The notes below the pieces were generated by a model that had not been told where the DNA came from, searched no databases, and was given only the letters and a program-made list of their open reading frames with translations. A program made the position numbers and the translations under genes. From the NCBI RefSeq assembly GCF_007786445.1, contig NZ_VNJI01000012.1:99129-163128 (forward strand): DNA of 64,000 nt, in the 5' to 3' direction. This document shows positions 50,348-61,295 of the stretch, in pieces. The stretch comes from Paenibacillus cremeus. GTDB taxonomy: Bacteria; Bacillota; Bacilli; Paenibacillales; NBRC-103111. The first letter of the stretch is position 1, and every line of letters starts with the position of its first letter.

Positions 50348-51451
50348 ATGAAAATAGCACTAGTCCATGACTATCTAAACCAATATGGTGGGGCTGAGCG
50401 AGTCTTGGAATGCTTTATGGATATGTTTCCTGACTCCCCCGTGTTTACGGTCATCTCGGATTTAAATAAGATGCCTCAACGATTTAAAGAAGCAGATATC
50501 CGGAGTTCCTTCATTCAAAATATTCCATTTTCCAAAAATCAGTATAAAAAAATGCTTACTCTTTTTCCGATCGCAGTGGAGCAAATGGATCTTCGCGGAT
50601 ATGACCTCGTTCTGAGTTCTTCCAGTGCTTTTGCTAAAGGAATTATTACGCGCGCGGATCAAATTCACGTATGTTATTGTCACACACCAATGCGATATAT
50701 TTGGGATTTATATCATCAATACATGGACGAAATCAGTAATCCTGTTTTTCGAACAGTTCTCCCCTATATGCTGCATAAAATCCGAATCTGGGATCAAATG
50801 AATGCACAGCGTGTAGACCGCTTTATAAGCAATTCTCACAATGTCGCTCGAAGGATTCAAAAGTATTACAATCGCGAAAGTCAAGTAATACATCCACCTG
50901 TATCTTTTAGCCATCTAAGGGAAGCATCCTCTAGCGAGGATTTCTTTCTCATTGTTTCTCGCTTAATTCCATATAAACGTATTGATCTTGTTATTGAAGC
51001 TTTTAATAAATTGAATCGTCCTCTTGTGATTATCGGTGATGGATATGATCGGAACAGATTAATGAAAATGGCTGGCCCCCACATACAAATGCTTGGGTAT
51101 CAGTCTGATGCCGTAATTCAAGAATATTATGCCAAATGTAAAGCATTTATATTAGCTGGCGAAGAGGATTTCGGAATTACGCCACTAGAAGCACAAGCCC
51201 ATGGTAAGCCTGTGATTGCATTTGGCAAAGGCGGAGCTTTGGAAACCGTAGTTGAAGGCAAGACAGGACTCTTTTTCAGAGAACAAACGATCGAAAGTCT
51301 TATCGAGGCCATTACAAAATTGGAAATGCTAATTATTAATTCTAAGCAAATTCATATGCATGCGATGTCATTTAACGAAGATCGATTCAAAGTAGAAATT
51401 CGGAATTTTATTAACACTACAATACGGGAGAAGGATTTTGTTCATGTATAA
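50348..51451 (+). CDS. GT4-family glycosyltransferase (WbaZ-like)
   Basis: 367 residues. KIALVHDYLNQYGGAERVLE, then HTPMRYIWDLYHQYMDE, FLIVSRLIPYKRIDLVIEAF, VIIGDGYDRNRLMK, and FGITPLEAQAHGKPVIAFGKGG. This is the mannosyl/rhamnosyltransferase-like subgroup often labelled WbaZ. The ATG at 50348 has GAGGTGG upstream. Its last eight bases overlap the ligase gene start. Confidence 0.9.
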   Translation: MKIALVHDYLNQYGGAERVLECFMDMFPDSPVFTVISDLNKMPQRFKEADIRSSFIQNIPFSKNQYKKMLTLFPIAVEQMDLRGYDLVLSSSSAFAKGIITRADQIHVCYCHTPMRYIWDLYHQYMDEISNPVFRTVLPYMLHKIRIWDQMNAQRVDRFISNSHNVARRIQKYYNRESQVIHPPVSFSHLREASSSEDFFLIVSRLIPYKRIDLVIEAFNKLNRPLVIIGDGYDRNRLMKMAGPHIQMLGYQSDAVIQEYYAKCKAFILAGEEDFGITPLEAQAHGKPVIAFGKGGALETVVEGKTGLFFREQTIESLIEAITKLEMLIINSKQIHMHAMSFNEDRFKVEIRNFINTTIREKDFVHV

Positions 51452-53909
51452 GTCATATAAAGGCTCCAAAATTTCAAAATCTGACGGAAGCAATAATAGT
51501 TCCATATTATTTTGGCTGCTGATTGTTTTCACATCTTTATATATGTTTTGGGCACCGTTTCAAAAAGCGCTTTTTAACGGGAATTCGTATGATTTCGAAC
51601 GTCCTATTTACTCTTCCTTGGTATGGACATTCCTTGCCCTGCTAGTGTTAGCGATTTATTTTTTTTATAAATGGAAATTTACTAGCCATCAGGATCTTTT
51701 AAGTTTATTGATTTGGCTAATGCCTTTATCCTTTTTGATCGCTAAAATTTCGGAAGCTTCTCATCGATTTGCCACTAATACTTTCTATATTGAGATGCTT
51801 TATGCTGCTTTTTTTCTAATTGGACTTTATATCACTCAAAATAATCTAGGTAATAAGATAATTTCGAATGTGATTATGATCTCCGGCTATGTTATCGTTT
51901 GGTTTGGGTTATTGAATTGGTTCGGCTATAAATCATTTACAGCCACAATGGTCCATTGGTTTGCTGACATATCTACAAACCCGTTCGAATACAAGGATGC
52001 CGTAATGCAAGCTGAAGGTCAGCTGCGGCTAACCTCTGTATTCCAATACGCCAATACTTATGCGGCCTTTCTTATGGGTATTTTCCTCGGAGCTCTTTAC
52101 TTCATTGTAGAGTCAAAGAAATGGCAAGTCCGGGCACTTCATGCATTTATGTTAGTACCTATCATTTTATCGATCTTATTAACGCTATCTCGCGGTGCTT
52201 TGGTTGTGCTTCCTATTGTTATGCTGCTGATCTTGCCTTTTATCAAAATATCCAGGCAATTATTTTTCCTTCTTTATACAGGGATCTCAGCAGTTCTTTG
52301 TCTCGTCGTTTTAAGCTCAACCTCGGCCATCGGCAGACAGATTCACATGGATCATAAACTCACTACATCTAGCCAAGGGTTGCTGTTTGTCATCGGAGTA
52401 TCCGCTGCTTGCGCCATCATTGTATGGGTCATTCATCAATTCGGGTTCTTGAAAGTCGGCGATGCCATCGAATCCAAAATCAAAGCGAAATACTCGAACA
52501 TCTTAATTCCTGCTGCAGCTCTGATTGTTGGATCCTTAGGTGTCTACTTACTGTTTGGAACCAGTGTTGTAATCAACTTATTGCCTGATTCCATTAAACA
52601 CCGGGTAGAAAATATTAATTTTGCGCAGCATAGTGTATTGGAACGCGGAACCTTTTATAAGGATGCTGTTAAAGTATTTTATGATTATCCTTTCTTCGGT
52701 GCTGGCGGGGGAGCTTGGGCTGCACTTTATGAGAAATATCAGAACAATCCTTATGTCAGCCGGCAAACGCATAATTTCTTTATGCAGTCTTTGGTTGAGA
52801 CCGGATTGGTTGGTTTGCTTATTCTGCTAGGTTTACTTATCTACATTTTTACACTCTATTTAAAAAAGCATAAAAGAAATGACGAATCGAACCCTGGTCG
52901 ACATCTATATTTTATTGTGGCGGTTTCCATTCTAGTTCATAGCATTATTGATTTTAACATGAGTTACGTATACATCGGCAGCCTCGTCTTCTTGTGCCTG
53001 GGTGCCATGATTTCTGGTTCTCCGTTACCTCTGCAGCGAATAAAGGCAGTTCAAGAGCGGGTCAAAATCAAGTGGGTTTATGCTTCGCTACTCATCGTTG
53101 TTTCTTTGTTCATGTTTATTACTTCTACACAGAAGCTAATCGCTAGCGGATTGTTTAGACAAGCGAATACATTGGCCCAAACTCAGCCAAATTTGAATAT
53201 CATCCTGGATCCGTTAAACAAAGCACTCGACAGTCAACCTACGCATCCCGATTATGCATCCTTTAAAATTGATCTCTTCTTCCAGATGTATAGTCAAACG
53301 AAGGATGAGAAGTATTACAATGAAGCTCTCGCACTGATTCAAAAGGCACGTCAGGATGAGCCCCATAATCGTTACTTGATTGATAAGCAAATTGCATCCT
53401 ATACCGTTAAAAACCAACTGCCTCAAGCTTTGGATTTAATTCAAAAGGAAATTCCCGATTTTTCATGGGACATTACGCTTTATGAGAAAAGCATTTCGTT
53501 AAGTACCGAGCTCGGAGAGCAAGCAAGACAGGCGAAGGACGATAAATTAAAAGAACAGTATTGGAATGAAGCTTTCGATACCTATAACAAGGTATTACTT
53601 AAAGTAAAGGATTTGGAGTCTCTCCCTAAAGGACAGCTCCAAGGCCGGCCATTTAACGTTACGAACAACATTTCGTTGAATCTTGGCCAAATCGAATTTC
53701 TAAGAGGGAAATATGCTTCGGCTGAGAATTATTTGAAAGCAGGAGCAGCCGGTTCCTTGGATGATCCTGGCGTTCGAATGATCGCTCGTTGGTACCTGTC
53801 GTCACTGCAAAAACAAGGCAAGAACGATCAAGCATTGCTCGATAAGCTGATCGCTAAAGATCCAAAGGAGCAGACTGAGGTTACGAACTTAGCAAATTTC
53901 GCTCAATAA
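51444..53909 (+). CDS. O-antigen ligase/oligosaccharyltransferase-like protein with TPR tail
   Basis: About 821 residues. About 12 membrane segments fill residues 20-570, with the Wzy_C-type loop in GGGAWAALYEKYQNNPYVSR, then QTHNFFMQSLVETGLVGLL (the His used by WaaL/PglL-type ligases). The C-terminal 250 residues form TPR-like helical repeats (FRQANTLAQTQPNLNIIL, ALALIQKARQDEPHNRYL, KYASAENYLKAGAAGSL). Proteins of this build transfer or polymerise lipid-linked glycans; WsaB of the Geobacillus S-layer locus is a functional precedent. ATG with GAAGGA upstream. Confidence 0.85.
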   Translation: MYKSYKGSKISKSDGSNNSSILFWLLIVFTSLYMFWAPFQKALFNGNSYDFERPIYSSLVWTFLALLVLAIYFFYKWKFTSHQDLLSLLIWLMPLSFLIAKISEASHRFATNTFYIEMLYAAFFLIGLYITQNNLGNKIISNVIMISGYVIVWFGLLNWFGYKSFTATMVHWFADISTNPFEYKDAVMQAEGQLRLTSVFQYANTYAAFLMGIFLGALYFIVESKKWQVRALHAFMLVPIILSILLTLSRGALVVLPIVMLLILPFIKISRQLFFLLYTGISAVLCLVVLSSTSAIGRQIHMDHKLTTSSQGLLFVIGVSAACAIIVWVIHQFGFLKVGDAIESKIKAKYSNILIPAAALIVGSLGVYLLFGTSVVINLLPDSIKHRVENINFAQHSVLERGTFYKDAVKVFYDYPFFGAGGGAWAALYEKYQNNPYVSRQTHNFFMQSLVETGLVGLLILLGLLIYIFTLYLKKHKRNDESNPGRHLYFIVAVSILVHSIIDFNMSYVYIGSLVFLCLGAMISGSPLPLQRIKAVQERVKIKWVYASLLIVVSLFMFITSTQKLIASGLFRQANTLAQTQPNLNIILDPLNKALDSQPTHPDYASFKIDLFFQMYSQTKDEKYYNEALALIQKARQDEPHNRYLIDKQIASYTVKNQLPQALDLIQKEIPDFSWDITLYEKSISLSTELGEQARQAKDDKLKEQYWNEAFDTYNKVLLKVKDLESLPKGQLQGRPFNVTNNISLNLGQIEFLRGKYASAENYLKAGAAGSLDDPGVRMIARWYLSSLQKQGKNDQALLDKLIAKDPKEQTEVTNLANFAQ

Positions 53910-53924
53910 TAGCTTAGTCCAAAA

Positions 53925-53956
53925 AGACTCGATACTACGGTATCGGGTCTATTTTG
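53925..53956 (+). terminator. Terminator of the rightward glycan operon
   Basis: AGACTCGATAC pairs with GTATCGGGTCT around a TACG loop; ATTTTG follows. Confidence 0.8.
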
Positions 53957-53981
53957 ATTATGCTAGCGCTGGCGAAATAAA

Positions 53982-54016
53982 TAAAACGGCAGCAATCCCA
54001 AAGGATGCTGCCGTTT
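53982..54016 (-). terminator. Terminator of groESL
   Basis: AAACGGCAGCA pairs with TGCTGCCGTTTT (minus strand) with an 11-base loop and a TTTATTTATTT tail. Confidence 0.85.
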
Positions 54017-54042
54017 GTGTCGTACAGGGGCCGTGGGCAGGA

Positions 54043-55716
<1,674 letters not shown>

Positions 55717-55782
55717 TTAACGTTCCGGATATTTTCATAAGTAATTGCGCAAAACTTAAGTATAAAGCGTCAAGCCGAAGTC

Positions 55783-56064
55783 TTAGCCCAAGATAGCCAG
55801 GATGTCGCTCTCACGCATAATCAACAGCTCACGGCCATCGAATTTCACTTCAGTGCCGGCATATTTGGAGAAAATCACGCGGTCGCCTTCTTGAAGCTCA
55901 AGCGGAATGCGCACGCCGTCCTTGAGTGTACCGCTGCCTACGGCTACGACTTTACCTTCTTGCGGCTTTTCTTTCGCCGTATCAGGTAGTAAGATCCCGC
56001 TTGCGGTCGTTTCCTCCTTAGCGATGGCTTCGATAACTACGCGATCACCCAATGGTTTGATCAT
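55783..56064 (-). CDS. groES: Co-chaperonin GroES
   Basis: 93 residues, the standard length: [55 protein letters not shown]. Lid of the GroEL chamber. The ATG at 56064 follows a GAAGGAGG-type site; the frame upstream is not coding because it crosses the CIRCE element. Confidence 0.97.
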   Translation of the reverse strand: MIKPLGDRVVIEAIAKEETTASGILLPDTAKEKPQEGKVVAVGSGTLKDGVRIPLELQEGDRVIFSKYAGTEVKFDGRELLIMRESDILAILG

Positions 56065-56102
56065 GAGAAAATAGCCTCCTTCTGAATTTCGTACTTTTTT
56101 TA

Positions 56103-56129
56103 TTAGCACTCGAAAGTGTTTAGTGCTAA
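56103..56129 (-). promoter_or_regulatory. CIRCE operator (HrcA binding site) of groESL
   Basis: TTAGCACTC-9 bp-TAGTGCTAA on the plus strand, 17 of 18 consensus positions. It sits in the leader, where HrcA represses the operon until heat shock. Confidence 0.95.
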
Positions 56130-56140
56130 CAACAATTCTT

Positions 56141-56169
56141 ATAATAATCACTTCGCAACAATTTTGCAA
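56141..56169 (-). promoter_or_regulatory. groESL promoter
   Basis: TTGCAA (56164-56169), a 17-bp spacer and TATTAT (56141-56146), reading leftward with CIRCE 11 bp downstream of the -10. Confidence 0.75.
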
Positions 56170-56240
56170 GTGGTTTTACAACAATTTCACACCCCAACCA
56201 GTGTTCCCACAAGATTTGATATTATACGACAAGTTCCAAC

Positions 56241-56280
56241 AATAAAACCGGCTTCTTCACAAGGTGTAAAAGCCGGCTGT
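56241..56280 (-). terminator. Terminator after tatC
   Basis: AGCCGGCTTTT pairs with AAGAAGCCGGTTTT (minus strand), then TATTG. Confidence 0.8.
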
Positions 56281-56298
56281 TAGCAATGCACTATTTAA

Positions 56299-57051
56299 TT
56301 ATCCCTTCCCTTGCTCCCTGGCCTGATCCTCCAGAAGCTGCTTCCGATACACGACCCCGGATAAAAAGACGCTGAACTCATACAGCACAATCATCGGGAC
56401 GGACACAATAATAGCCGATGTGGCGTCAGGAGGCGTAATCATCGTAGCCACGATCACCAGCAGCAAATAAGCATAACGGCGCAGCTTGCGAAGCCGCATA
56501 GGGTTGAGCAGCCGCAGCTTGGTCAGGAACATCACAACGATCGGAAGCTCGAACAACAGCGAGATGGGAATCAAGATGTTGAACATAAAGGAAAAGTACT
56601 GCGCGATTCCGTAGGTCTCCGTTAGCTGAAGGTTTTTCGAGATAGCAGAGGTAAACAGAAACGCCATGCGAAACACAACGAAATAACCAAAAGCGAGGCC
56701 CATTAAGAATAAGATGAGTGCAAACGGCACAAAAATGAGCGAGGCCTTCTGCTCTTCGACCCGCAAGCCTGGCTTAAGAAATGACCAAATTTGGTACATC
56801 GAAAAAGGGAGCGTAATGATAAGTCCCATTACCAAGGCAAAATTCATGTACATTTTGATGGCATCCCACGGTGAAAACACGTTCCAGCTGATCGTGTCGG
56901 CTGGGGGAATGCTTTTTAAATACGTAATGAGCGGCTGTGCGAACACCAGTCCAATCACCATGCCCACAACCAGCACGAGTATGACCCAAATGAGTCGCTT
57001 GCGCAGCTCGGTCAGGTGTTCAACTAGCGACATGCCTTCATCTTTTTCCAT
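56299..57051 (-). CDS. tatC: Sec-independent protein translocase TatC
   Basis: 250 residues with six membrane segments. MSLVEHLTELRKRLIWVILV (signal-recognising N-terminus), LKPGLRVEEQKA in the first cytoplasmic loop, and NILIPISLLFELPIVVMFLT. It binds twin-arginine signal peptides and with TatA exports folded proteins. It follows tatA by 38 bp. ATG at 57051 with AGGTTGGTGA upstream; an internal ATG six codons on is a weaker option. Confidence 0.95.
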   Translation of the reverse strand: MEKDEGMSLVEHLTELRKRLIWVILVLVVGMVIGLVFAQPLITYLKSIPPADTISWNVFSPWDAIKMYMNFALVMGLIITLPFSMYQIWSFLKPGLRVEEQKASLIFVPFALILFLMGLAFGYFVVFRMAFLFTSAISKNLQLTETYGIAQYFSFMFNILIPISLLFELPIVVMFLTKLRLLNPMRLRKLRRYAYLLLVIVATMITPPDATSAIIVSVPMIVLYEFSVFLSGVVYRKQLLEDQAREQGKG

Positions 57052-57089
57052 CTGTATATCACCAACCTACCATTCGATGAAGTCCCCCA

Positions 57090-57389
57090 TTAATCGGGGA
57101 GCCTGCGAGGATTATCTGCTTTGGGAGCGGCAGGAGCGGCAGGTTCTGCCTGAGCCTGAGGATCGACCTGCTTCACAGGCACACCTTGCGGCGGTTCTGG
57201 TGGCGTAACGTCCTTGCGCGCCCGCGGCGCAGCCGGCTCGTCATTCAATAGATCGCGCGTCCCTTGCTTAAACTCACGGAGCGCACGCCCTAGCGAGCGG
57301 CCAAGGTCTGGCAGCTTGCTCGGTCCGAACAGCACCAGGGCGATGACGCCAATGAGCAGCAATTCTCCGAAGCCTATATTTCCAAACAT
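57090..57389 (-). CDS. tatA: Sec-independent protein translocase TatA
   Basis: 99 residues: one N-terminal membrane segment ([20 protein letters not shown]), the FGP hinge, amphipathic helix [20 protein letters not shown], then a Pro/Ala-rich acidic tail. It forms the Tat pore. The ATG at 57389 follows GGAAGGA; the reading frame upstream crosses the end of the moeA-like gene and is not used. Confidence 0.95.
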   Translation of the reverse strand: MFGNIGFGELLLIGVIALVLFGPSKLPDLGRSLGRALREFKQGTRDLLNDEPAAPRARKDVTPPEPPQGVPVKQVDPQAQAEPAAPAAPKADNPRRLPD

Positions 57390-57426
57390 AACAACCGGTC
57401 CTTCCCGGGTAAAAGATAAACAAACA

Positions 57427-58440
57427 TTAGCAATTATACAACCCGCCGTAGCCCAGCTCTGTAATATCCGCGCGGACAATCGGCTCGCCTGCACAAATCC
57501 GCGGCAGCAGCACGTCAAAGGATGTGTACGGATCATGCATCACACAGCCGGGAAGCCCCATGATCGGCACCTCACCCAGATAACCCATTAGCAGCATGGA
57601 GCCAGGAAGCATGGGCGTGCCATAGCTGACAATCCTAGCGCCGGCCTGCTTGATCGCTCCTGGCGTTCGGTCGTCGGGATCGACGGACATGCCGCCCGTC
57701 ACAAGGATCAGATCTGCGTGATCTTCATGCAAAAACCGACGAATCTCTTGGACGATCGTCTCGCTGTCATCCGGCGCCAGCCGCTGATCAATCACCTCGG
57801 AGCCGAGCTGAGCCAGCTTCTCACGGACAATCGGGCCGAATTTATCTTGAATGCGTCCCTTAAACACTTCGCTTCCGGTCGTAATGATTCCTGCACGCAG
57901 CTTCTTGAATGGCTTCACATGGACAAGGGAAGGCTGCTCCCCTGCTCCTTCGAGCGCAATCCGCTGCACCTCATCAATGCGCGCTTCCTCAATGAGAAGT
58001 GGAATTACCCGCGTTCCCATCAGCGCTTGGCCTGGCGTGACTACGGTGTTGGTTTTGATCGTGGACATGATGACTTGATCCAACGCATTGACCTCATCAA
58101 TACGCTTCTTATCGATCTTGGCCAGCCCGTGGATGGTAGATTTGAGCGTGATTTTTCCTTCGTGGGGGGCTGTGAGCTCAACGTTGGCGCCTTGTGCAGC
58201 CTGAGCCATACGCAAAGCCGCCTCATCCTCATGCAAGAAGCCCGGAGCGATCTGCATCGCATAAATGTGCTCCTTGCCGATGCTAAGCAGCGCCGGGATA
58301 TCCTCTTGGCTAATGACGTGACCTTTTTTAAACAGCCGTCCTTTGAACTGTCCCGGGATGATCTGGGTCAAATCGTGCGCCAGCACCAGGCCAATCGCAT
58401 CCTCTACCTTAACCTCCCGCAGCATTGCGTCAAGCTCCAT
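57427..58440 (-). CDS. MoeA-like molybdopterin-binding protein
   Basis: 337 residues. The N-terminal part (1-165) has [20 protein letters not shown] and [20 protein letters not shown], the C-terminal part a MoCF/Mog-type domain: [40 protein letters not shown]. In MoeA the last motif is usually GLPGNP; here it reads GLPGCVMHD, and the protein is shorter than MoeA (about 400). It probably acts in molybdenum cofactor assembly, but the exact step is open. It overlaps mog by 11 bases and has AAGGAG nine bases before the ATG. Confidence 0.8.
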   Translation of the reverse strand: MELDAMLREVKVEDAIGLVLAHDLTQIIPGQFKGRLFKKGHVISQEDIPALLSIGKEHIYAMQIAPGFLHEDEAALRMAQAAQGANVELTAPHEGKITLKSTIHGLAKIDKKRIDEVNALDQVIMSTIKTNTVVTPGQALMGTRVIPLLIEEARIDEVQRIALEGAGEQPSLVHVKPFKKLRAGIITTGSEVFKGRIQDKFGPIVREKLAQLGSEVIDQRLAPDDSETIVQEIRRFLHEDHADLILVTGGMSVDPDDRTPGAIKQAGARIVSYGTPMLPGSMLLMGYLGEVPIMGLPGCVMHDPYTSFDVLLPRICAGEPIVRADITELGYGGLYNC

Positions 58441-58930
58441 CGCCGTGATCTCCTTCGCGTCCCGTTAAAATCCCAAGCGCATGAGGAAGCTGATCCATAA
58501 CAGCCAGGAGATTCTCAGAAACCCCCTTAGGGCTGCCCGGCAAGTTCAAAATCAACGTACGACCACGAATACCCGAAACGGCACGGGACAGCATCGCACG
58601 TGGCGTCTTCTGCATGGAAATCATTCGCATCGCTTCCGCAAACCCCGGCGCCGCGCGATCAATGACCTCGAGCGTCGCTTCCGGCGTCACATCGCGAACG
58701 GCAAGTCCTGTTCCTCCAGTCGTCAGGATCAGATCCGCTTTGAAATAGTCCGTCATTTCGATCAGAGCGGCCATAATTTCATCCTTCTCATCTGGGACAA
58801 CGCGGTACTCGATGATCTCCCCGTTGATCTCCTCCTCAATCAGCTCCCGGATCACCTGTGCACTAGTGTCTTCTCTTTCTCCCCGGTAACCGCGGTCGCT
58901 TGCGGTCAAGATAGCCACTTTCCAGCGCAT
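58430..58930 (-). CDS. Molybdenum cofactor biosynthesis protein (MogA/MoaB family)
   Basis: 166 residues, the Mog fold. VAILTASDRGYRGEREDTS, DLILTTGGTGLAVRDVTPEA, and NLPGSPKGVSENLLAV are the family signatures (TTGGTG and PGSPKG bind molybdopterin). MogA adenylylates molybdopterin; MoaB-type paralogues are close and cannot be told apart here. GAGAGGAG precedes the ATG. Followed directly by the overlapping moeA-like gene and preceded by moaC. Confidence 0.9.
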   Translation of the reverse strand: MRWKVAILTASDRGYRGEREDTSAQVIRELIEEEINGEIIEYRVVPDEKDEIMAALIEMTDYFKADLILTTGGTGLAVRDVTPEATLEVIDRAAPGFAEAMRMISMQKTPRAMLSRAVSGIRGRTLILNLPGSPKGVSENLLAVMDQLPHALGILTGREGDHGDGA

Positions 58931-58992
58931 AAGTTTGCTCCTCTCACACCTTTTAATTGTATATGTAAAATGTTACGAAGTTCCGCATCGCC

Positions 58993-59490
58993 TCACAAAG
59001 AGGCATAAAAATCCCCACTTTTGCCGCCGGTTTTGCTGATTAGCAGCGTTGGACCGATTTGCATCGTCTTCTCCGCCGCTTTGCACATGTCGTAAACGGT
59101 CAACGCAGCGGCAGATACAGCCGTCAGCGCCTCCATCTCAACCCCGGTCGGCCCCTTGGTTTTCACCGTGGCCTCAATATGCAGCTGCCCGTCCGTTTCG
59201 TCGGCAAAGCGAATATCAACTCCGCTGAGCGGCAGGGGGTGGCACATCGGGATCCACTCGGACGTCTTCTTAGCCGCCATGATGGCAGCTACCTGGGCGA
59301 CGGCGAGTACATCGCCTTTGCCGATCTTGCCTTCCTTGATCAGAGCGAGCGTGGACGGTTTCATGACGACCGTAGTCCGTGCCGTCGCCGTTCGTACCGT
59401 CTCCGGCTTCTCGGATACATCCACCATTCGGGCCCGCCCTTGCTCGTTAAAATGAGTCAGCGGTCCCTGCGGCTCCACCTTGTCAGACAT
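58993..59490 (-). CDS. moaC: Cyclic pyranopterin monophosphate synthase MoaC
   Basis: Second enzyme of molybdopterin synthesis, forming cPMP. 165 residues. [59 protein letters not shown], and [16 protein letters not shown] contain the conserved active-site Lys, His and Glu residues. The start overlaps the upstream cyclo-ligase gene by eight bases. No moaA, moaD or moaE gene appears in the window. Confidence 0.96.
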   Translation of the reverse strand: MSDKVEPQGPLTHFNEQGRARMVDVSEKPETVRTATARTTVVMKPSTLALIKEGKIGKGDVLAVAQVAAIMAAKKTSEWIPMCHPLPLSGVDIRFADETDGQLHIEATVKTKGPTGVEMEALTAVSAAALTVYDMCKAAEKTMQIGPTLLISKTGGKSGDFYASL

Positions 59491-60118
59491 CCGTCTCCGC
59501 ACTCCTTCCGGTAATGCGCCGCTCCTCCGTAATCAGCTCGTCGATCCGGAAATCGAACAGCCCCATAGGAACCTCCGAAATGAGCTGATCCTCGAAGGCA
59601 GCCGCAATAATATATGGCTTCGGAAGTCCCGTACGGACGTACTGCTGCATGAACCGGTCGTAGTAGCCGCCGCCATAGCCGAGTCTTCCCATATTCAAAT
59701 CAAAAGCAAGCCCGGGTACGAGCACCACATCAATCTGCCGGATATCGAACAGCTGCGGCGCTTTGGCTACCGGCTCGCGGATCCCCCACGCGCCTCGCTC
59801 CAGATCGACGTAAGAGCGAATCTCAAAGAGCTTGAGCTGCTTGTACGCCGGCACAACCTTCGATACCACCACACGCCAAGACCGTTTCCAGCAAGCCTCC
59901 AGCACGGGGGTCACATCCACCTCGGTCTTGATCGGCATATAAGTGAACAGCGTCGGCTTGCGCCTGACGGTAGGATCCGGTTGAAGCAGCTCCTCCAGTC
60001 GCTCGATCAGCACTTCGCTGATATGGGCGGACTTGCGCTGCCGTGCCTCTTCGGAAATAGCAGAACGAAGGGCCTCCGCTTCACGCCGGAGCTCAATTTT
60101 TCTTTCTTTAATATTCAT
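59483..60118 (-). CDS. 5-Formyltetrahydrofolate cyclo-ligase
   Basis: Converts 5-formyl-THF to 5,10-methenyl-THF with ATP. 211 residues. [20 protein letters not shown] at the N-terminus, [20 protein letters not shown] then YDRFMQ (nucleotide and substrate loop) near the C-terminus. It leads an operon running into moaC, mog, moeA-like, tatA and tatC, all closely spaced or overlapping. It also complements purU at 11 kb, which acts on 10-formyl-THF. Confidence 0.93.
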   Translation of the reverse strand: MNIKERKIELRREAEALRSAISEEARQRKSAHISEVLIERLEELLQPDPTVRRKPTLFTYMPIKTEVDVTPVLEACWKRSWRVVVSKVVPAYKQLKLFEIRSYVDLERGAWGIREPVAKAPQLFDIRQIDVVLVPGLAFDLNMGRLGYGGGYYDRFMQQYVRTGLPKPYIIAAAFEDQLISEVPMGLFDFRIDELITEERRITGRSAETDV

Positions 60119-60159
60119 GAAACGGCCTCTCTTCAGCGGGTCGATTCTGGGTTAACCAC

Positions 60160-60188
60160 ATTCTAATGCTGCTAACAAGTTAGTGCAA
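60160..60188 (-). promoter_or_regulatory. Promoter of the cyclo-ligase/moaC/tat operon with an internal palindrome
   Basis: TTGCAC (60183-60188), a 17-bp spacer and TAGAAT (60160-60165). CTAAC-TT-GTTAG lies inside the spacer (minus strand) and could bind a repressor or redox regulator. Confidence 0.65.
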
Positions 60189-60291
60189 ATTTTTTCTAAC
60201 GGATGAACATCCATTCGGTCTATACTTCTCTATAGTGTAACATAAAACGCTGCAAAATCACGAATTTGAACCGAATTAGCCAAAAAGTCCA

Positions 60292-61125
60292 TTATTCGAG
60301 CCGAATCGACAACCCGGCAACAACAGGAACATGGTCGGAGGCGCGGCTTGGAATGACGCTGGCCAGGGAGCTGATGGAGAACTCGGACGACCGGGTAAAA
60401 ATGTGATCGACCACACCCCCTTTTAGTACGGTAGGCTCAGATGTCGATAGTGGCACCTCTGCAAATCCAAGCGGCTGCAGCGTCGGCTCCAGACCTCCAG
60501 CCGGACTATTGAAGTCCCCCATCAGAAGCAGCGGCGTCTGAATCGGCTTCAATACAGCAGCAAGCTGCGGCAGCTGCTTGTCCCGCTCCACGGCCGTAAC
60601 ACCCAAGTGGGTCGTGGCAACGGTCATCTTCTGCCCGCCGCCAAGTGCCAGCTCGGCGAGCAGCACACAGCGCGGCTCCCGCCCGCCGCTAAGCACATCG
60701 TATCGAACCGAGGTCAGTGGATACCGGCTGAGCAGCGCAATTCCGTATTCCGAGAGACCGCTCTGGATCGCCGGTGCATAGGCATAATACATGCCGAGCG
60801 ACTTGGCGAAATACTGCACTTGATCCTGTAAGCCGCTGCGCCACTTCCATCGGTCGACCTCCTGCAGCGCAATTACGTCCGCATGGCCTTCACGCAGCTC
60901 ATTAGCAATGGCTTCGGGATCGATGTTTCCGTCCAAGCCTTCGGCATGTCGAATATTGTAGGTCATCACCTGCAGCTTTCCGGGGTCAAGTGTCGCCTTG
61001 AATGGGGTGGTCTGGGAGGCGGCGCCGGCTTGGGCTGCAAGCAAAACGATCGAAGTTATTAATAGAAGAAAAAGTAATAAGGCACGGGCACCGGGCTTGC
61101 TCGATATCGAAGGTGCAGTAAGCAT
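60292..61125 (-). CDS. Secreted endonuclease/exonuclease/phosphatase (EEP) family hydrolase
   Basis: 277 residues. A signal peptide or N-terminal anchor (LLLFLLLITSIVLLAAQAGA) precedes the EEP fold: VMTYNIRHAEGLDGNID, HADVIALQEVDRWKWRSGLQ (metal Glu), VATTHLGVTAVERDKQLPQL, LLLMGDFNSPAGGLEP (Asp/Asn) and SRASDHVPVVAGL (catalytic Asp-His). The substrate could be nucleic acid, phospholipid or inositol phosphate; sequence does not decide. It diverges from the ABC-F gene. AAGGAGG precedes the ATG. Confidence 0.9.
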   Translation of the reverse strand: MLTAPSISSKPGARALLLFLLLITSIVLLAAQAGAASQTTPFKATLDPGKLQVMTYNIRHAEGLDGNIDPEAIANELREGHADVIALQEVDRWKWRSGLQDQVQYFAKSLGMYYAYAPAIQSGLSEYGIALLSRYPLTSVRYDVLSGGREPRCVLLAELALGGGQKMTVATTHLGVTAVERDKQLPQLAAVLKPIQTPLLLMGDFNSPAGGLEPTLQPLGFAEVPLSTSEPTVLKGGVVDHIFTRSSEFSISSLASVIPSRASDHVPVVAGLSIRLE

Positions 61126-61295
61126 GGGGCAGCCGCCTCCTTTTTAATAGAAAGAATACGATTCCGATTCGAGCATACGTCAGCCTGCGGCATTTTGTAT
61201 ACGCGGAAAGCGATGGAAATCGAAATCAGCGGCGGAATGTGCTACACTGATGAGGTGTTTACTAGAGAGAATTCAAGATTCAGGAGGCTTTCTTC

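Noticed and set aside
57090..57536. Extended 148-residue TatA starting upstream
   Set aside because: The extra N-terminus overlaps the moeA-like gene and would place hydrophilic sequence before the TatA membrane segment; the internal ATG has a ribosome binding site.
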